DNA of 64,000 nucleotides from Amia ocellicauda (lineage: Eukaryota; Chordata; Actinopteri; Amiiformes; Amiidae): the NCBI RefSeq assembly GCF_036373705.1, contig NC_089864.1:69501-133500 (forward strand). The letters run 5' to 3'. This document shows positions 48,949 through 59,759 of this stretch, in pieces. The number at the start of each line of letters is the position of its first letter. Position 1 is the stretch's first letter. The translations under genes and the position numbers were made by a program. The notes under the pieces were generated by a model that saw nothing but the letters and a program-made list of their open reading frames with translations, was not told the origin of the DNA and searched no databases.

Positions 48949-51652
48949 CTAGAGACAGAGAGGCAGAGAGGGAGAGGGACGAGTAGGTGGACAGACGGAG
49001 AGAGACGAGCAGGTGGACAGACAGGCAGGCAGAGAGGGAGAGAGACGAGCAGGTGGACAGACAGGCAGGCAGAGAGGGAGAGGGACGAGCAGGTGGACAG
49101 ACAGGGAGGCAGAGAGGGAGAGACAGACATCAGTCACAGGCAGGCAGCACATCTCATCTTCATCATAAATACTACTACTACTACTAAAGATTACTACTAA
49201 TTTGTCCCCCTATAAATCTGCAAAAATTGTTCTTATATTCTGATTTAAAAACATGTCTTCTGCGGAATTCAGCGGCAGTGAAGCGTGTTTCATGTAATAA
49301 AATGAACAATTAAAAGGCATAAACTGAGACAAGGATGGTGCTTAAACAGTGATACTGTCTCCACGTCTCAAAATTTCCATGCTACACTGTGACTGCACAT
49401 CCGGCGTGACTTCAATATCACCGACATTAGAAGAGACGCAGTGATGCCTGGACTCCGAAATACCGAGCATCAGCTGCAACAATACACTGATAACGGCTGA
49501 GCAAGTGGGACGCAATCGGTTCGCCTTCGTGACCATCCATGTTAAGCTTAGGTAGCCGTGTGTGTGCGCGTGTGCATGTCTATACGCATGGCACATTCTC
49601 TACCTCCTCTCTCTCTTCGGAAGCCACTGTTTTATGGATGGTTGCTGTTTAACATGCATTCGGGCTGGAGGAACGGCGCTACAGGTCTGTGTGAGCAGAT
49701 TCGATGTGACAGGATCATCAGTTGTCGATGTCCTTGTGTGGTCAGGACCTTGTTTCAGATTGTGCAATGAACTTCTCCTCGTCCTAGTGAAGATCTGCAT
49801 TTAGCCGAGACATTTTCAACCAGTTCAGTTACAATCTGGTCTGAACTGAACGTGTTGGCAACGTTGAGCTGTTCAGCTACTTACTTCATGTCACGTTACT
49901 GACATCTAGTGGCTGTACATGGCACCACATCTTTGTACAACTTATTTTTTTTAATATCTATCATTCCAACTGTGGCCTATTCTGTGGAATTCTGCACGAG
50001 GACGAGAATTCTGCTGCAAATTCACGGATTTCTTCAGGGACGAACTACTACTACTACTACTATTATTAAAGATTACTACTACTTAAAATAGTAAAGATTA
50101 CAACAACTAATAACTACTACAATAATAAAGACTCTTTGCCTACCTGTGTGTCTGTCGGTCCTCCTCTCTTCATCCTTCACCTCCATCCCTTCTTCCTGCT
50201 CCTCCTCCTCCTCTGCCATCCCTCCATCCGGCTGCATCTCTCCATCCCGCTCCCTCTGTGGGCGAGTGGGCGGGGGGGCAGGAGTGGCAGGGGGCAGGGG
50301 GGTCCTGGGGCGAGACAGGGACCCTGCCCTCAGCCTCCCTCTGAACCTGCCCCCCCGTCTGGTCGCGCCCCTGCTGTAGCTGTAAATGCCCCCGTACCCG
50401 TAGATGCCCCGCCGGCTGTGGGGGTGTCTGGGGGCGGCGCGGGGGGGCCACCAGGGGGCGCTGTGAGCGGTGCTGGAGAGCCAGGGCTCGGGCCAGGAGG
50501 ACGGCTGCGGGGGTCTCCTTCTCTCCATCTCCTCGCTCTCCCTCTCTCTCTTCACCACCGCGCCCCTCTCCCTGTCGCTCTCGCTGCTCCCTCGCTCCCG
50601 TCGCGGCGCCTCCCCGCCCTCCCTCTCCCCGCCCTCCCGCTCCCTGCCACCCCCCCGCCGCTCCCACTCTCCCTCGCTCCCGCACTCCAGGGAGGAGTAC
50701 AGGCAGTCGGTGCTGCTGGGGGACTGCTGCCTCGAGTCCGAGCCCGGCTTCCTCCGGCAGCCGCGGTCGCTGGCCTCAGGGTTCGGGCCAGGGGGGGGCG
50801 GCAGGGGGGGCAGGAAGGAGTAGCCGTGGCGGGGTCTGGCTCTGCGGTGGGAGGAGGAGGCAGCGGCGGTGAGGCCGGGGGGGTGGGAGTGCGAGTCGGC
50901 CGGGTTCATGTTGATGCCGCTGCTGCTGCTGCTGATGCAGCCGGGGTTCAGCTGAGGGTGGGGGCCGCCCCCCCGGCCCCTGCGCGGCCCCACCAGCCCA
51001 GCGCCGGCGCCCCCCGCGCCCCGCAGCAGCTCAGTGCACTTGTCCACGATGTGCCACAGCTGCAGCACGCTGGCCACCGTCAGGTAGCTCAGCACGTCCG
51101 CCCCCAGCATGGCCAGCCGGCCGGTGTAGACGCTGGACAGCACGCTCTCCACGGCCCCCGGGTCCAGCACTGAGGGCAGACACACGCTGGACACCTTCTT
51201 CAGCAGCACCTGGGGGAGGAGCAGCGCAGGGGGTCACAGGGGTGTCACTACAGCACAGGGGTGTCACAGGGGTGTCACTACAGCACAGGGGTGTCACAGG
51301 GGTGTCACTGCAGTGCAGGGGGTCACAGGGGTGTCACTGCAGCGCAGGGGTGTCACAGGGGTGTTGTTTTACAGTACAGGTGTACAGGGGTGTTGTTTTA
51401 CAGTACAGGTGCACAGGGGTGTTGTATCCCAGTACAGGTGCACAGGGGTGTTACCTGGTCGTGGAAGTATGGCGAGGAGGCCGCCAGCACGCAGCGGTGT
51501 GCGTGGAACACCTGGCCCTGCACCTCGATGGCCAGGTCACACAACTGCCCCTCCAGACGCTGCCGGTTCAGACCGGCCAGAACCGCCCCCCGCACCGAGG
51601 GGAAGCTCACCTGCACCTCCCACACGCCCCCCTCAGCGCTGCAGCCGGACAT
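47498..51652 (-). CDS. ZBTB22: ZBTB22-like BTB/POZ zinc-finger transcription factor
   Basis: Three coding exons: 51652-51455, 51209-50144 and 48948-47498 (198 + 1066 + 1451 = 2715 nt, 904 residues plus stop). All junctions are GT-AG with matching phases. The N-terminal BTB domain (about residues 10-125) dimerises and recruits corepressors. LEGQLCDLAIEVQG, HRCVLAASSPYFHDQVLLKK and LQLWHIVDKCTELLR fit ZBTB22 better than ZBTB9. A Ser/Arg/Pro-rich middle and a long Glu-rich acidic region (around 48450-48620) follow. Two zinc fingers remain: an atypical CxC finger (YCHCGKAYALKSMRDRHVKM) and a C2H2 (FGCPVCAKTFKMKHHLTKHL). The third finger of human ZBTB22 is missing. The protein is longer than human (634 residues, from memory). 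Presumed nuclear. Confidence 0.85.
48955..49135. repeat. About 60-bp purine-rich tandem repeat beside ZBTB22 exon 4 acceptor
   Basis: Units 'gagagggagagagacgagca' plus 'ggtggacagacaggcaggca', about three copies. It lies 7 bp from the acceptor and supplies its pyrimidine tract. Confidence 0.85.
49136..50143. other. ZBTB22 intron 3
   Basis: Mostly unique AT-rich sequence with short (CTA)n tracts at 49170-49195 and 50045-50130. No exon or transposon is recognised. Confidence 0.6.
50144..51209 (-). CDS. ZBTB22: ZBTB22 exon 3 (BTB second half and Ser/Arg/Pro-rich region)
   Basis: Starts VLLKKVSSVCLPSVLDPGAV then LTVASVLQLWHIVDKCTELL, completing the BTB fold. It continues as a low-complexity GC-rich region with RERE/SES runs. 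Acceptor CCCAG at 51210, donor ACAG|GTAGGC at 50143, phase 1. Confidence 0.88.
51210..51454. repeat. ZBTB22 intron 2, wholly CAGGGGTGTCAC minisatellite
   Basis: Units 'ggtgtcactacagcacaggg' (about 25 bp) pass into 'gtgttgttttacagtacagg' units and run to the donor at 51454 (cacaggggtgttacctggtc). The intron has hardly any non-repeat sequence. Confidence 0.88.
51455..51652 (-). CDS. ZBTB22: ZBTB22 exon 2 (start codon, BTB first half)
   Basis: ATG at 51652-51650, 5 nt inside the exon (acceptor CCCAG at 51658). Codes for MSGCSAEGGVWEVQVSFPSV, then LNRQRLEGQLCDLAIEVQGQ and RCVLAASSPYFHDQ. 66 codons, phase 0 out, donor CAG|GTAACA. Confidence 0.9.
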
Positions 51653-51699
51653 GGCACCTGGGGGAGAGAGGGGGAGAACCCCAGAGTTTATTCTCTCCT

Positions 51700-52384
51700 A
51701 TAACAATCTGCCATCCAGTATGAGATTGTGGTTCCCTCTCCTCTGTGCCTAATGGTTTAGAGGTTTATTGTTCTATTTCTTTATTTTCAATCTGTAATGC
51801 GCTCTGTAGTTACCCTGTGAGGGCGCTGTACTAAATAAAAAATGATTGATTGAGTTATTGGCTGACAGATTAATAAACAACTGACTGGATACTGCAGGAC
51901 AGTAACACTCACAACACAAATCACAAACTAACTTTTGAAGCAGCTTAATTCATTATTTAGTTATTGTTTTTTGGGAAGGGGTGGCAGTGGTGTGATAACC
52001 ATTAACTGTGACTGACGATTAACCCAAACCCCGGCACTCCAGGGTTTGAACAGCCTGGGGACACAGAGTTCAGCGGGACGCTGAGGCTCACCTGACTGCA
52101 CAGATAATGGGGTTACTGGTGCACTGGTGTGTTTTACTGTGTAGAGGACACAGCGCCATAAACAACCACACTGCATGCGATCCAATACAGTGTAAAACAC
52201 TACAGTGCAATAGAAGAAAATAAAGCGCACTATACTGCACTCAGCACACTATGGCACAGTGCAGTTGGATACACAGACACTGCACACCGAAGCGATACTG
52301 TACAGGACAATAAAATACCACACAGTGACACACACTGCACTGGGATCCGATTCGGCACGTTTAACCCATTGCCATAAACAGCAC
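51700..52384. other. ZBTB22 intron 1, unique part
   Basis: Single-copy sequence. A donor-like CAG|GTGAGC on the minus strand at about 52091 could end an alternative untranslated exon. Nothing else is recognised. Confidence 0.5.
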
Positions 52385-53138
52385 CGGACACAGCCCCACA
52401 CGCACACTCAGTCAGTCCCACACGCACACTCAGTCAGTCCCACACGCACACTCAGTCAGTCCCACACGCACACACAGCCCCACACGCACACACAGTCAGT
52501 CCCACACGCACACTCAGTCAGTCCCACACGCACACTCAGTCAGTCCCACACGCACACACAGCCCCACACGCACACTCAGTCAGTCCCACACGCACACACA
52601 GCCCCACACGCACACACAGTCAGTCCCACACGAACAGTCAGTTCCACACGGACACACAGTCAGTCCCACACGCACACTCAGTCAGTCCCACACGCACACA
52701 CAGCCCCACACGCACACACAGTCAGTCCCACACGCACACTCAATCAGTCCCACACGCACACTCAGTCAGTCCCACACGCACACTCAGTCAGTCCCACACG
52801 CACACTCAGTCAGTCCCACACGCACACACAGCCCCACACGCACACACAGTCAGTCCCACACGCACACTCAATCAGTCCCACACGCACACTCAGTCAGTCC
52901 CACACGCACACTCAGTCAGTCCCACACGCACACTCAGTCAGTCCACACGCACACACAGCCCCACACGCACACACAGTCAGTCCCACACGAACAGTCAGTT
53001 CCACACGGACACACAGTCAGTCCCACACGCACACTCAGTCAGTCCCACACGCACACTCAGTCAGTCCCACACGCACACACAGTCAGTCCCACACGAACAG
53101 TCAGTTCCACACGGACACACAGTCAGTCCCACACGTAC
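52385..53138. repeat. CAGTCAGTCCCACACGCACA minisatellite (750 bp)
   Basis: Units of about 24 bp, more than 30 copies, with a higher-order block containing 'gaacagtcagttccacacgg' seen at about 52632, 52990 and 53095. The array reaches the splice donor of the untranslated first exon with no spacer (agtcccacacgtacct). Confidence 0.93.
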
Positions 53139-53400
53139 CTGCGCGGCTGCGGCTGGTCTCCGGGCAGAAACGCGACCCTGCCGCCCGGCTCCGCCTCACT
53201 GCTGTCGCCTCTCACTGCGGGGCGGCCGAGGCTGTGCTGCCCGTCCCGGCCGGAGAAAACATGAACAAACCACAGCAGCGCGGTCAACAAATACACAGTG
53301 TGGAAGATTGAGCAGCGCCGCGTATCTCTCAGAGCACACGCATCTCACACCGACGCCATTGTCGAGCGCTTCAAGCGGGAGACGGAGGGAGGTTTGTCCC
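53139..53400 (-). promoter_or_regulatory. ZBTB22 untranslated exon 1 and CpG promoter
   Basis: GCGCAG|GTACGT donor at 53138 on the minus strand, in a CpG-rich block (53140-53360). The exon is inferred as 5' UTR because the start codon is in exon 2. The transcription start is not determined. Confidence 0.6.
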
Positions 53401-53494
53401 TCTCGGTGTGCCGTAGAGACGCCAACCAGCCAATCGGGTGGTTTGTTTACCGGAAGCACTTCCCGAGGGTCAGCAAGTGGCGCTGACACAGAAA

Positions 53495-54135
53495 TAAACT
53501 GGGGACCAGTTGGGCAGGGAGCTCTAATACTGGCGCCACTAAGGAAAGAAAAACAAGGCTATTGGGAAAGTCCTGAAGTGTTTGTTCCTCAATGCCAGGA
53601 GTATAAGGAACAAGATGTTAGACCTAGAAGCCACAGTGCTGGCGTGTGACTATGATGTTGTAGGAGTGACAGAAACATGGCTTACAGAAAATGATGGGGA
53701 TGAATACAAGTTGAAAGGATACACACAGTTTAGGAGAGAGGGGGTGGGGTAGCATTATATGTCAAAAATGACATTGAGGCAGAAGAATTTAAATTAGATC
53801 CTAATAACGAAACAGAATCTTTGTGGGTGAAACTTTTGAACAAGAGATCTGGAGGATCAGTGGTAGGAGTGTGTTACAGACCACCCAACTCAGATATTCA
53901 GAAAGATGCTGCATTGTACAGTGTAATCAGGACTGCATGTAGCAAGGATGTGGCTGTTATAATGGGGGATTTCAATTTGCCAAACATAGACTGGGAAAGC
54001 CCAGGTGGGGACTACAGAAGCAGAAATAGAAATGGTTGAGATGGTAAATGACTGCTTTCTAACTCAATTTGTCAGGGAACCAACCAGAGAGAGAGCATGT
54101 ATTGACTTGATCTTTTCAAATGACCAAGATGTAGT
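53495..54135 (+). mobile_element. CR1/L3-like LINE, endonuclease part
   Basis: Plus strand: a CLNARSIRNK-like start, then DYDVVGVTETWLTENDGDEY, ESLWVKLLNKRSGGSVVGVC, YRPPNSDIQKDAALYSVIRT and VAVIMGDFNLPNIDWESPGG. These are the apurinic endonuclease signatures of CR1-type elements. Two frameshifts. It ends abruptly at a GT-rich tract (54130-54290). Confidence 0.75.
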
Positions 54136-54290
54136 GTGTGTCTCAGTATGTAGCTTGTGTGTCTCATTATGTAGTGTGTGTCGCAGTATGTAGCGTGTGT
54201 GTCTCATTATGTAGTGTGTGTCTCAGAATGAAGTGTGTGTCTCAGTATGTAGTGTGTGTGTCAGAATGAAGTGTGCGTCTCATTATGTAG
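54136..54290. repeat. GTAGTGTGTGTCTCA tandem repeat
   Basis: About 23-bp units 'tgtgtgtctcagtatgtagt', six or so copies. Confidence 0.8.
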
Positions 54291-54722
54291 GGGAGAGGGG
54301 TGAGTTGATATGTACTTATAAATAAATATGTACTTATATTTCAAGATGTGGTGCATCCCTGGGAATAATCACTTTGTATCTATAATAAACAGTTTTCAAA
54401 ATACGTGTCTCTTGGTTCAACTTGCCCCCGGTGAGAGGTAAGTTGAGCCTGGGGAGAGGATACGTTGATCCACATGGAGGTAAATTGTGACATTGATTTT
54501 GTTAAAATAAAACTGAACATTTTCACCTCATATAGGCTTATGCTATATCAAAGCACGACAAATTCAATACTAAATGACTTATTAAAGGTTTTATTTAAAG
54601 ATAAAGTTTACAACTTAAAAGGCCAAGTTTCTTCAACAAGGCCTATTTAAAATGTTCAGAACAAAATCAAGTTCAAAATGAAGAACAAAATCGACTGCAA
54701 TTCTCCTCACAGAACCGGGCTA

Positions 54723-55148
54723 CTACTCCACATCCAACTTGTCAATTCTGCAGGGGAATATGAACTTCTGCTCCCTTCTGGCGGTTCCACCGAATTTGTG
54801 CGGTTTGGGTAGTTTCTTGAGCACATCACCTCTAGGGATGAGTCCTTCATCATTCTCTTTGAATGCGAAGGTGGGCTTTACATCCACACGACTCCCACGA
54901 CTTCGCCTCAGAAACTTTGCACTGATGTCAGTGCCCTCGAGCTTCTCCACCAATCCAATGTAATTATAGGATTTGTTTTCACCTGCAAAGTTCACAATGA
55001 CAAAGTCACCAGCAGACAGATTCGTGTCACCATCATCCTCACTCAGGTCATCTTCTGAACTATCATAGTCAGTGGTGTATATGCCTGTCACTTTGAATCC
55101 TGAGATGATGTTCCTTGGTGTCATTGCTGACATGGATGCTTCTCTCAC
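54723..55148 (-). pseudogene. C-terminal fragment of a pogo/Tigger-like (jerky-like) DDE transposase
   Basis: A 141-codon open frame reads TPRNIISGFKVTGIYTTDYD, an acidic SSEDDLSEDDGD, FVIVNFAGENKSYNYIGLVE and GTARREQKFIFPCRIDKLDV. NIISGFKVTGI is typical of the region after the DDE core in fish pogo-like transposases. The catalytic core is absent, so it is a fragment. The surrounding 54290-55200 contains 'gggagaggggtgagttgata' and 'ggggagaggatacgttgatc', likely element non-coding sequence. The family call is from memory. Confidence 0.45.
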
Positions 55149-55259
55149 AAGTCCTGGAGTGTCATATATTGTTACCGGGGTTTGTGGGCACTTCTCTGTA
55201 TGCTAGCCGCTAGGTGAAGGTGGGCATTTCCTGGGAAAATAATTATTAATACACTTCCC

Positions 55260-55680
55260 TACACTTAGACTAACCTGCTCTTCCCTCTCTGATCCAGCTT
55301 GCAGGGACATCAATGTCATTCCGTCGTGCCTACTCAAATGCCAGTTCACGACATGTCATGGCACTTGGACCGTGAAACATTGCAGATCGATTTTTTATAT
55401 GGTCTGCAAGCTGTGTCTCAATTTCTTAATTGTAGTCTTGTTTGGCATGTCCTATTCTATTATACCCTGTTGTTTTTACTTCCCCCCCAGCTCAGACCAG
55501 AGGCGCGGCTCATTAATCATGTAAAATATATGTCCAATGTAAATAACCTGAGATTTTATGTTTGTATCATTTTTAATGTTTACAACGTTATTGTATTTAA
55601 TTTAAATTGCTTTGACAATACTTGTGTGTAAACATTTCATGCCAATAAAGCTTGTTTTGAATTTAAATTTAATTTGAGAG
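55260..55680 (+). mobile_element. Retroelement 3' end with AATAAA and AATTT-rich tail
   Basis: AT-rich 3' UTR-like sequence ending 'catgccaataaagcttgttt' 'tgaatttaaatttaatttga' then (GA)n. It looks like the 3' terminus of a non-LTR element. The clade is not determined. Confidence 0.5.
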
Positions 55681-55722
55681 AGAGAGAGAGAGAGATACAC
55701 ACACACAAAGTACATATATATA

Positions 55723-56944
55723 CACTCACCTAAAGGATTATTAGGAACACCATACTAATACTGTGTTTGACCCCCTTTCGCCTTCAGAACTGCCTTCATT
55801 CTACGTGGCATTGATTCAACAAGGTGCTGAAAGCATTCTTTAGAAATGTTGGCCCATATTGATAGGATAGCATCTTGCAGTTGATGGAGATTTGTGGGAT
55901 GCACATCCAAGGGCACGAAGCTCCCGTTCCACCACATCCCAAAGATGCTCTATTGGGTTGAGATCTGGTGACTGTGGGGGCCAGTTTAGTACAGTGAACT
56001 CATTGTCATGTTCAAGAAACCAATTTGAAATGATTCAACCTTTGTGACATGGTGCATTATCCTGCTGGAAGTAGCCATCAGAGGATGGGTACATGGTGGT
56101 CATAAAGGGATGGACATGGTCAGAAACAATGCTCAGGTAGGCCGTGGCATTTAAACGATGCCCAATTGGCACTAAGGGGCCTAAAGTGTGCCAAGAAAAC
56201 ATCCCCCACACCATTACACCACCACCACCACCAGCCTGCACAGTGGTAACAAGGCATGATGGATCCATGTTCTCATTCTGTTTACGCCAAATTCTGACTC
56301 TACCATCTGAATGTCTCAACAGAAATCGAGACTCATCAGACCAGGCAACATTTTTCCAGTCTTCAACTGTCCAATTTTGGTGAGCTTGTGCAAATTGTAG
56401 CCTCTTTTTCCTATTTGTAGTGGAGATGAGTGGTACCCGGTGGGGTCTTCTGCTGTTGTAGCCCATCCGCCTCAAGGTTGTACGTGTTGTGGCTTCACAA
56501 ATGCTTTGCTGCATACCTCGGTTGTAACGAGTGGTTATTTCAGTCAAAGTTGCTCTTCTATCAGCTTGAATCAGTCGGCCCATTCTCCTCTGACCTCTAG
56601 CATCAACAAGGCATTTTCGCCCACAGGACTGCCACATACTGGATGTTTTTCCCTTTTCACACCATTCTTTGTTAAACCTAGAAATGGTTGTGCGTGAAAA
56701 TCCCAGTAACTGAGCAGATTGTGAAATACTCAGACCGGCCCGTCTGGCACCAACAACCATGCCACGCTCAAAATTGCTTAAATCACCTTTCTTTCCCATT
56801 CAGACATTCAGTTAGGAGTTTAGGAGATTGTCTTGACCAGGACCACACCCCTAAATGCATTGAAGCAACTGCCATGTGATTGGTTGATTAGATAATTGCA
56901 TTAATGAGAAATTGAACAGGTGTTCCTAATAATCCTTTAGGTGA

Positions 56945-56947
<3 letters not shown>
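55723..56947 (-). mobile_element. Tc1-like DNA transposon, inactivated (1.2 kb)
   Basis: Terminal inverted repeats cactcacctaaaggattatt / aataatcctttaggtgagtg at 55723 and 56947, each followed by aggaacacc or its complement. The transposase is on the minus strand from ATG at 56799: helix-turn-helix (FERGMVVGARRAGLSISQSA), then WSDESRFLLRHSDGRVRIWR and YFQQDNAPCHKG. An in-frame TGA follows at about 56034-56032, then SPDLNPIEHLWDVVERE, then a frameshift near 55920, ending AVLKAKGGQTQY. It sits against a (TA)n run on the right. Confidence 0.9.

Positions 56948-57002
<55 letters not shown>
56948..57002. repeat. (TA)n dinucleotide tract
   Basis: About 27 TA units starting at the transposon end. 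Tc1 elements target TA, so the tract either was the target or grew from the duplicated TA. Confidence 0.9.
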
Positions 57003-57425
57003 TCATAAAGCTCGGCGCTGTGAATGTCCTCACCTGATCCCTGTGTCCACAAGCTCAAGCATCGGCTCTTTCCTGTGCCAGGTGATTGTGTCCCCCACTG
57101 TCCCCCAGTGTCCCCCAGTAAGTGGGAATATTCAAGGGTGTTTTTCTGGTTTGTTAAAACAATCAGTGTATTCTCCACCTGCCCATATGTCAGCAAAGAG
57201 CCCCACTGTTACTGTTTCCCATATACTGTATATGTAAACGTTACATTTAAATGTTTTTCTTTCCCTTCTTCAACCTGGGATTACTGTAATATATGCATGA
57301 TTAAATAACACCCACGATTTTATCATTTTTTCTCAAAGCTTTTTTTATTGTGGTACAAAAAAATCATTAACACGAAGTTATGCATAAACATAGAATATAA
57401 AGAATTTCTTATAAAGAAATACAGT
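57003..57425. other. Unique spacer
   Basis: Single-copy AT-rich sequence. No gene or element is recognised. Confidence 0.5.
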
Positions 57426-57429
57426 AAAC

Positions 57430-57570
57430 AGTTGAGCTGGAAGTTTATAAGCAGACACCCTTATCCAGGGCGATTTACAAAACATAAGATCATTATAAAA
57501 GTGCAATACAGTCTATGATTACAGATCAAGACAGTACAAATTACAAGTTCAAAATGACATAAGTGCAGAA
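57430..57570 (-). mobile_element. L2 3'-tail fragment
   Basis: Plus strand reads 'agcagacacccttatccagg' 'gcgatttacaaaacataaga', the reversed L2/V-SINE tail, as at 17494 and 22945. Confidence 0.7.
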
Positions 57571-57904
57571 GAGAAATATATATTTCGATTTGCTGGTATT
57601 GTATCAAGATAAAATACAATTACACTGTTTCAAGTTGCACTACATGTTTAAGAAACGCACACAGCACTTGCATTAGCGAACCAGCCAATATATAAAAGAA
57701 ACCGGCTCACAATAAACGGAGCAGAAGACGCTGGTCTGCGTATCACATTGTGTTACATTATGTCATGGGCGCTTACAGCCCTGCTTTAATAATAATGATT
57801 ACAATCCGCGCACTGTACAACCGTAGATCTGATAATAACCTGCGGACATCATGGATTTGTATCAGAGCAGGCATCTTCAGTGTTTATTGGATCTGGCAGC
57901 GCTG

Positions 57905-58105
57905 CTGGCCTTGCACTAGACTGGGGAGGAGATGCCACTCTCTACACACGGCCATTGCAACACAAATAATCATATTTCTGTGCACTAGATTGAGAAGAGA
58001 TGTCACTGTCTACACACGGCCATTGCAACACAAATACTCGTATTTCTGCGCACTAGAGTGGGGAGGAGACGTCACTCTCTACACACGGCCATTGCAACAA
58101 TGAAA
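57905..58105. repeat. Three tandem about 62-bp repeats upstream of KIFC1
   Basis: Three copies of 'gcactagactggggaggaga' ... 'ctctacacacggccattgca' 'acacaaata', about 85-90% identical. They contain conserved tgacgtca-like (gatgtcactgtctac, gacgtcactctctac) and ggccattgcaa phrases. They lie just upstream of the KIFC1 promoter, so may be regulatory. Confidence 0.8.
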
Positions 58106-58129
58106 ACGTGTTTCTGCTGATACTGGCGC

Positions 58130-58490
58130 AGGCGTAGCTGTGGTGCTCATACAATCTCACTCAGCCAATCGGATGGCCGGATCTCTCTGGTCGAGTCTTC
58201 TGATTGGCTCCTCCACGCTCCGGGGGTGGGTTGTTGTTTTTCAATATTCGAATTTGTATTGGTCGATCGGAGGCAGAGTGGGCGGGCAGAAGCGGGTTGT
58301 TTGAATGTGATTGGTCATGTGGGTGATTGACGGTCGACTTGACCAGTGGCGTGGGGGAAGTCGAGTGCGGCCCCGACAGCGGGAAGTGTGAATTTGAAAT
58401 CCTAACGGCCGAAGAGAGGAGCCGGAGAGAGCGAGGCGGACGGACGGACGTATGTATGTATCGCTCCGTGTATAACTAAGGTAAGACATG
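58130..58490 (+). promoter_or_regulatory. KIFC1 promoter with four CCAAT boxes and CHR elements, first exon
   Basis: CpG-containing, TATA-less. CCAAT or ATTGG occurs at 58165, 58203, 58258 and 58310, and TTTGAA (the cell-cycle homology region core) at 58300 and 58393. CCAAT plus CHR is the usual design of G2/M genes controlled by NF-Y and DREAM/MuvB, and KIFC1 is a mitotic gene. The untranslated exon 1 is inferred to end at about 58480 with AACTAAG|GTAAGAC. Confidence 0.7.
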
Positions 58491-59030
58491 TTTAAGTATG
58501 ATTTAATCTGCACACGATTGATTAATAAGCCCGCTGGCACGGTCTGAAGCGCTGGATCGGGCCGATATTGCGAGGAGGAAAGCTGGGGTTTTATTCAGTT
58601 TAACACCGGTGTAGTCCAGGCTGTGGCCTCAACACGGCCAATAAAACCTACATTGTGTCTGATCGTTGCAAAGGGTCCGTCCTATTACCTGGACTGTGTC
58701 TGATTATTGTAAAGGGTTTTATTGATTATTGTAAAGGGTTCGTCCTATTACCTGCACTGTGGCAGTGGAACAATATGGAGACGTTATGGATGTTTGCGTT
58801 GTTAATGTTGTGGCGAATTGTACTTTTATTTTCTGTATATTATTAATGGTTTCGTGCTGATTAATCAGTTTTGTATATAAAGCAATCACTAGTTTGCATT
58901 TACTCTGATCTGGTGCTACCTTAATGATTAGTTTCTTAAAGCATTGTGGTTTGGTTAGACTCGGGATGCTACAAAGATGCACCAAAGATCATGTGACCCC
59001 GTCTGACTCGGGTTCATTGTGTCCATGGAT
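58491..59030. other. KIFC1 intron 1, unique part
   Basis: Single-copy sequence with a short internal duplication 'attgtaaagggttttattga' / 'attgtaaagggttcgtccta' at 58695-58745 (the cgtcctattacctg phrase is repeated at 58677 and 58741). No exon. Confidence 0.5.
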
Positions 59031-59034
59031 TGTG

Positions 59035-59758
59035 ACCAGCTGGTGTGTGTGTCTGCGCCATTTCATCCAGCTGCTGTGTGTGTCTCTGTGCCATTTCATC
59101 CAGCTGCTGTGTGTGTGTCTGTGCCATTTCATCCAGCTGCTGTGTGTGTCTGCGCCATTTCAACCAGCTGCTGTGTGTGTCTCTGTGCCATTTCAGCCAG
59201 CGGCTGTGTGTGTCTCTGCGCCATTTCAGCCAGCTGCTGTGTGTGTCTGCGCCATTTCAGCCAGCTGCTGTGTGTCTGCGCCATTTCAACCAGCTGCTGT
59301 GTGTGTCTCTGTGCCATTTCATCCAGCTGCTGTGTGTGTCTGCGCCATTTCAGCCAGCTGTTGTGTGTCTCTGTGCCATTTCAACCAGCTGCTGTGTGTG
59401 TCTCTGCGCCATTTCAACCAGCTGCTGTGTGTGTCTCTGCGCCATTTCAACCAGCTGTTGTGTGTGTGTGTGCCATTTCATCCAGCTGCTGTGTGCGTCT
59501 CTGTGCCATTTCATCCAGCTGCTGTGTGTGTGTGTCTGCGCCATTTCAACCAGCTGCTGTGTGTGTCTGCGCCATTTCAACCAGCTGCTGTGTGTGTGTC
59601 TGCGCCATTTCAACCAGCTGCTGTGTGTGTGTGTGTGTCTGCACCATTTCAACCAGCTGCTGTGTGTGTGTGTGTGTCTGCGCCATTTCAACCAGCTGCT
59701 GTGTGTGTGTGTGTGTGTGTGTGTGTGTCTGCGCCATTTCAACCAGCTGTTGCCTTTA
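59035..59758. repeat. GTGTCTGCGCCATTTCAACCAGCTGCT minisatellite (720 bp)
   Basis: Units of 29-45 bp: a constant core 'gccatttcaaccagctgctg' and a variable (tg)n spacer, about 22 copies. The core contains CAGCTG (E-box) every time. Stop-free frames of more than 240 codons in all three frames are not genes. Confidence 0.93.
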
Positions 59759-59759
59759 G

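Noticed and set aside
50136..51173. 345-codon plus-strand frame
   Set aside because: Antisense shadow of ZBTB22 exon 3. Composition is Gly/Ala/Pro from high GC, with no domain.
47498..51652. ZBTB9 instead of ZBTB22
   Set aside because: ZBTB9 also lies beside human SYNGAP1, but HDQVLLK, LPSVLDPGA and LWHIVDKCTELLR and the KSMRDRHVKM finger match ZBTB22 better. A full alignment would settle it.
52259..53311. 350-codon plus-strand frame rich in HTHTQSVPHAH
   Set aside because: Translation of the 24-bp minisatellite in ZBTB22 intron 1.
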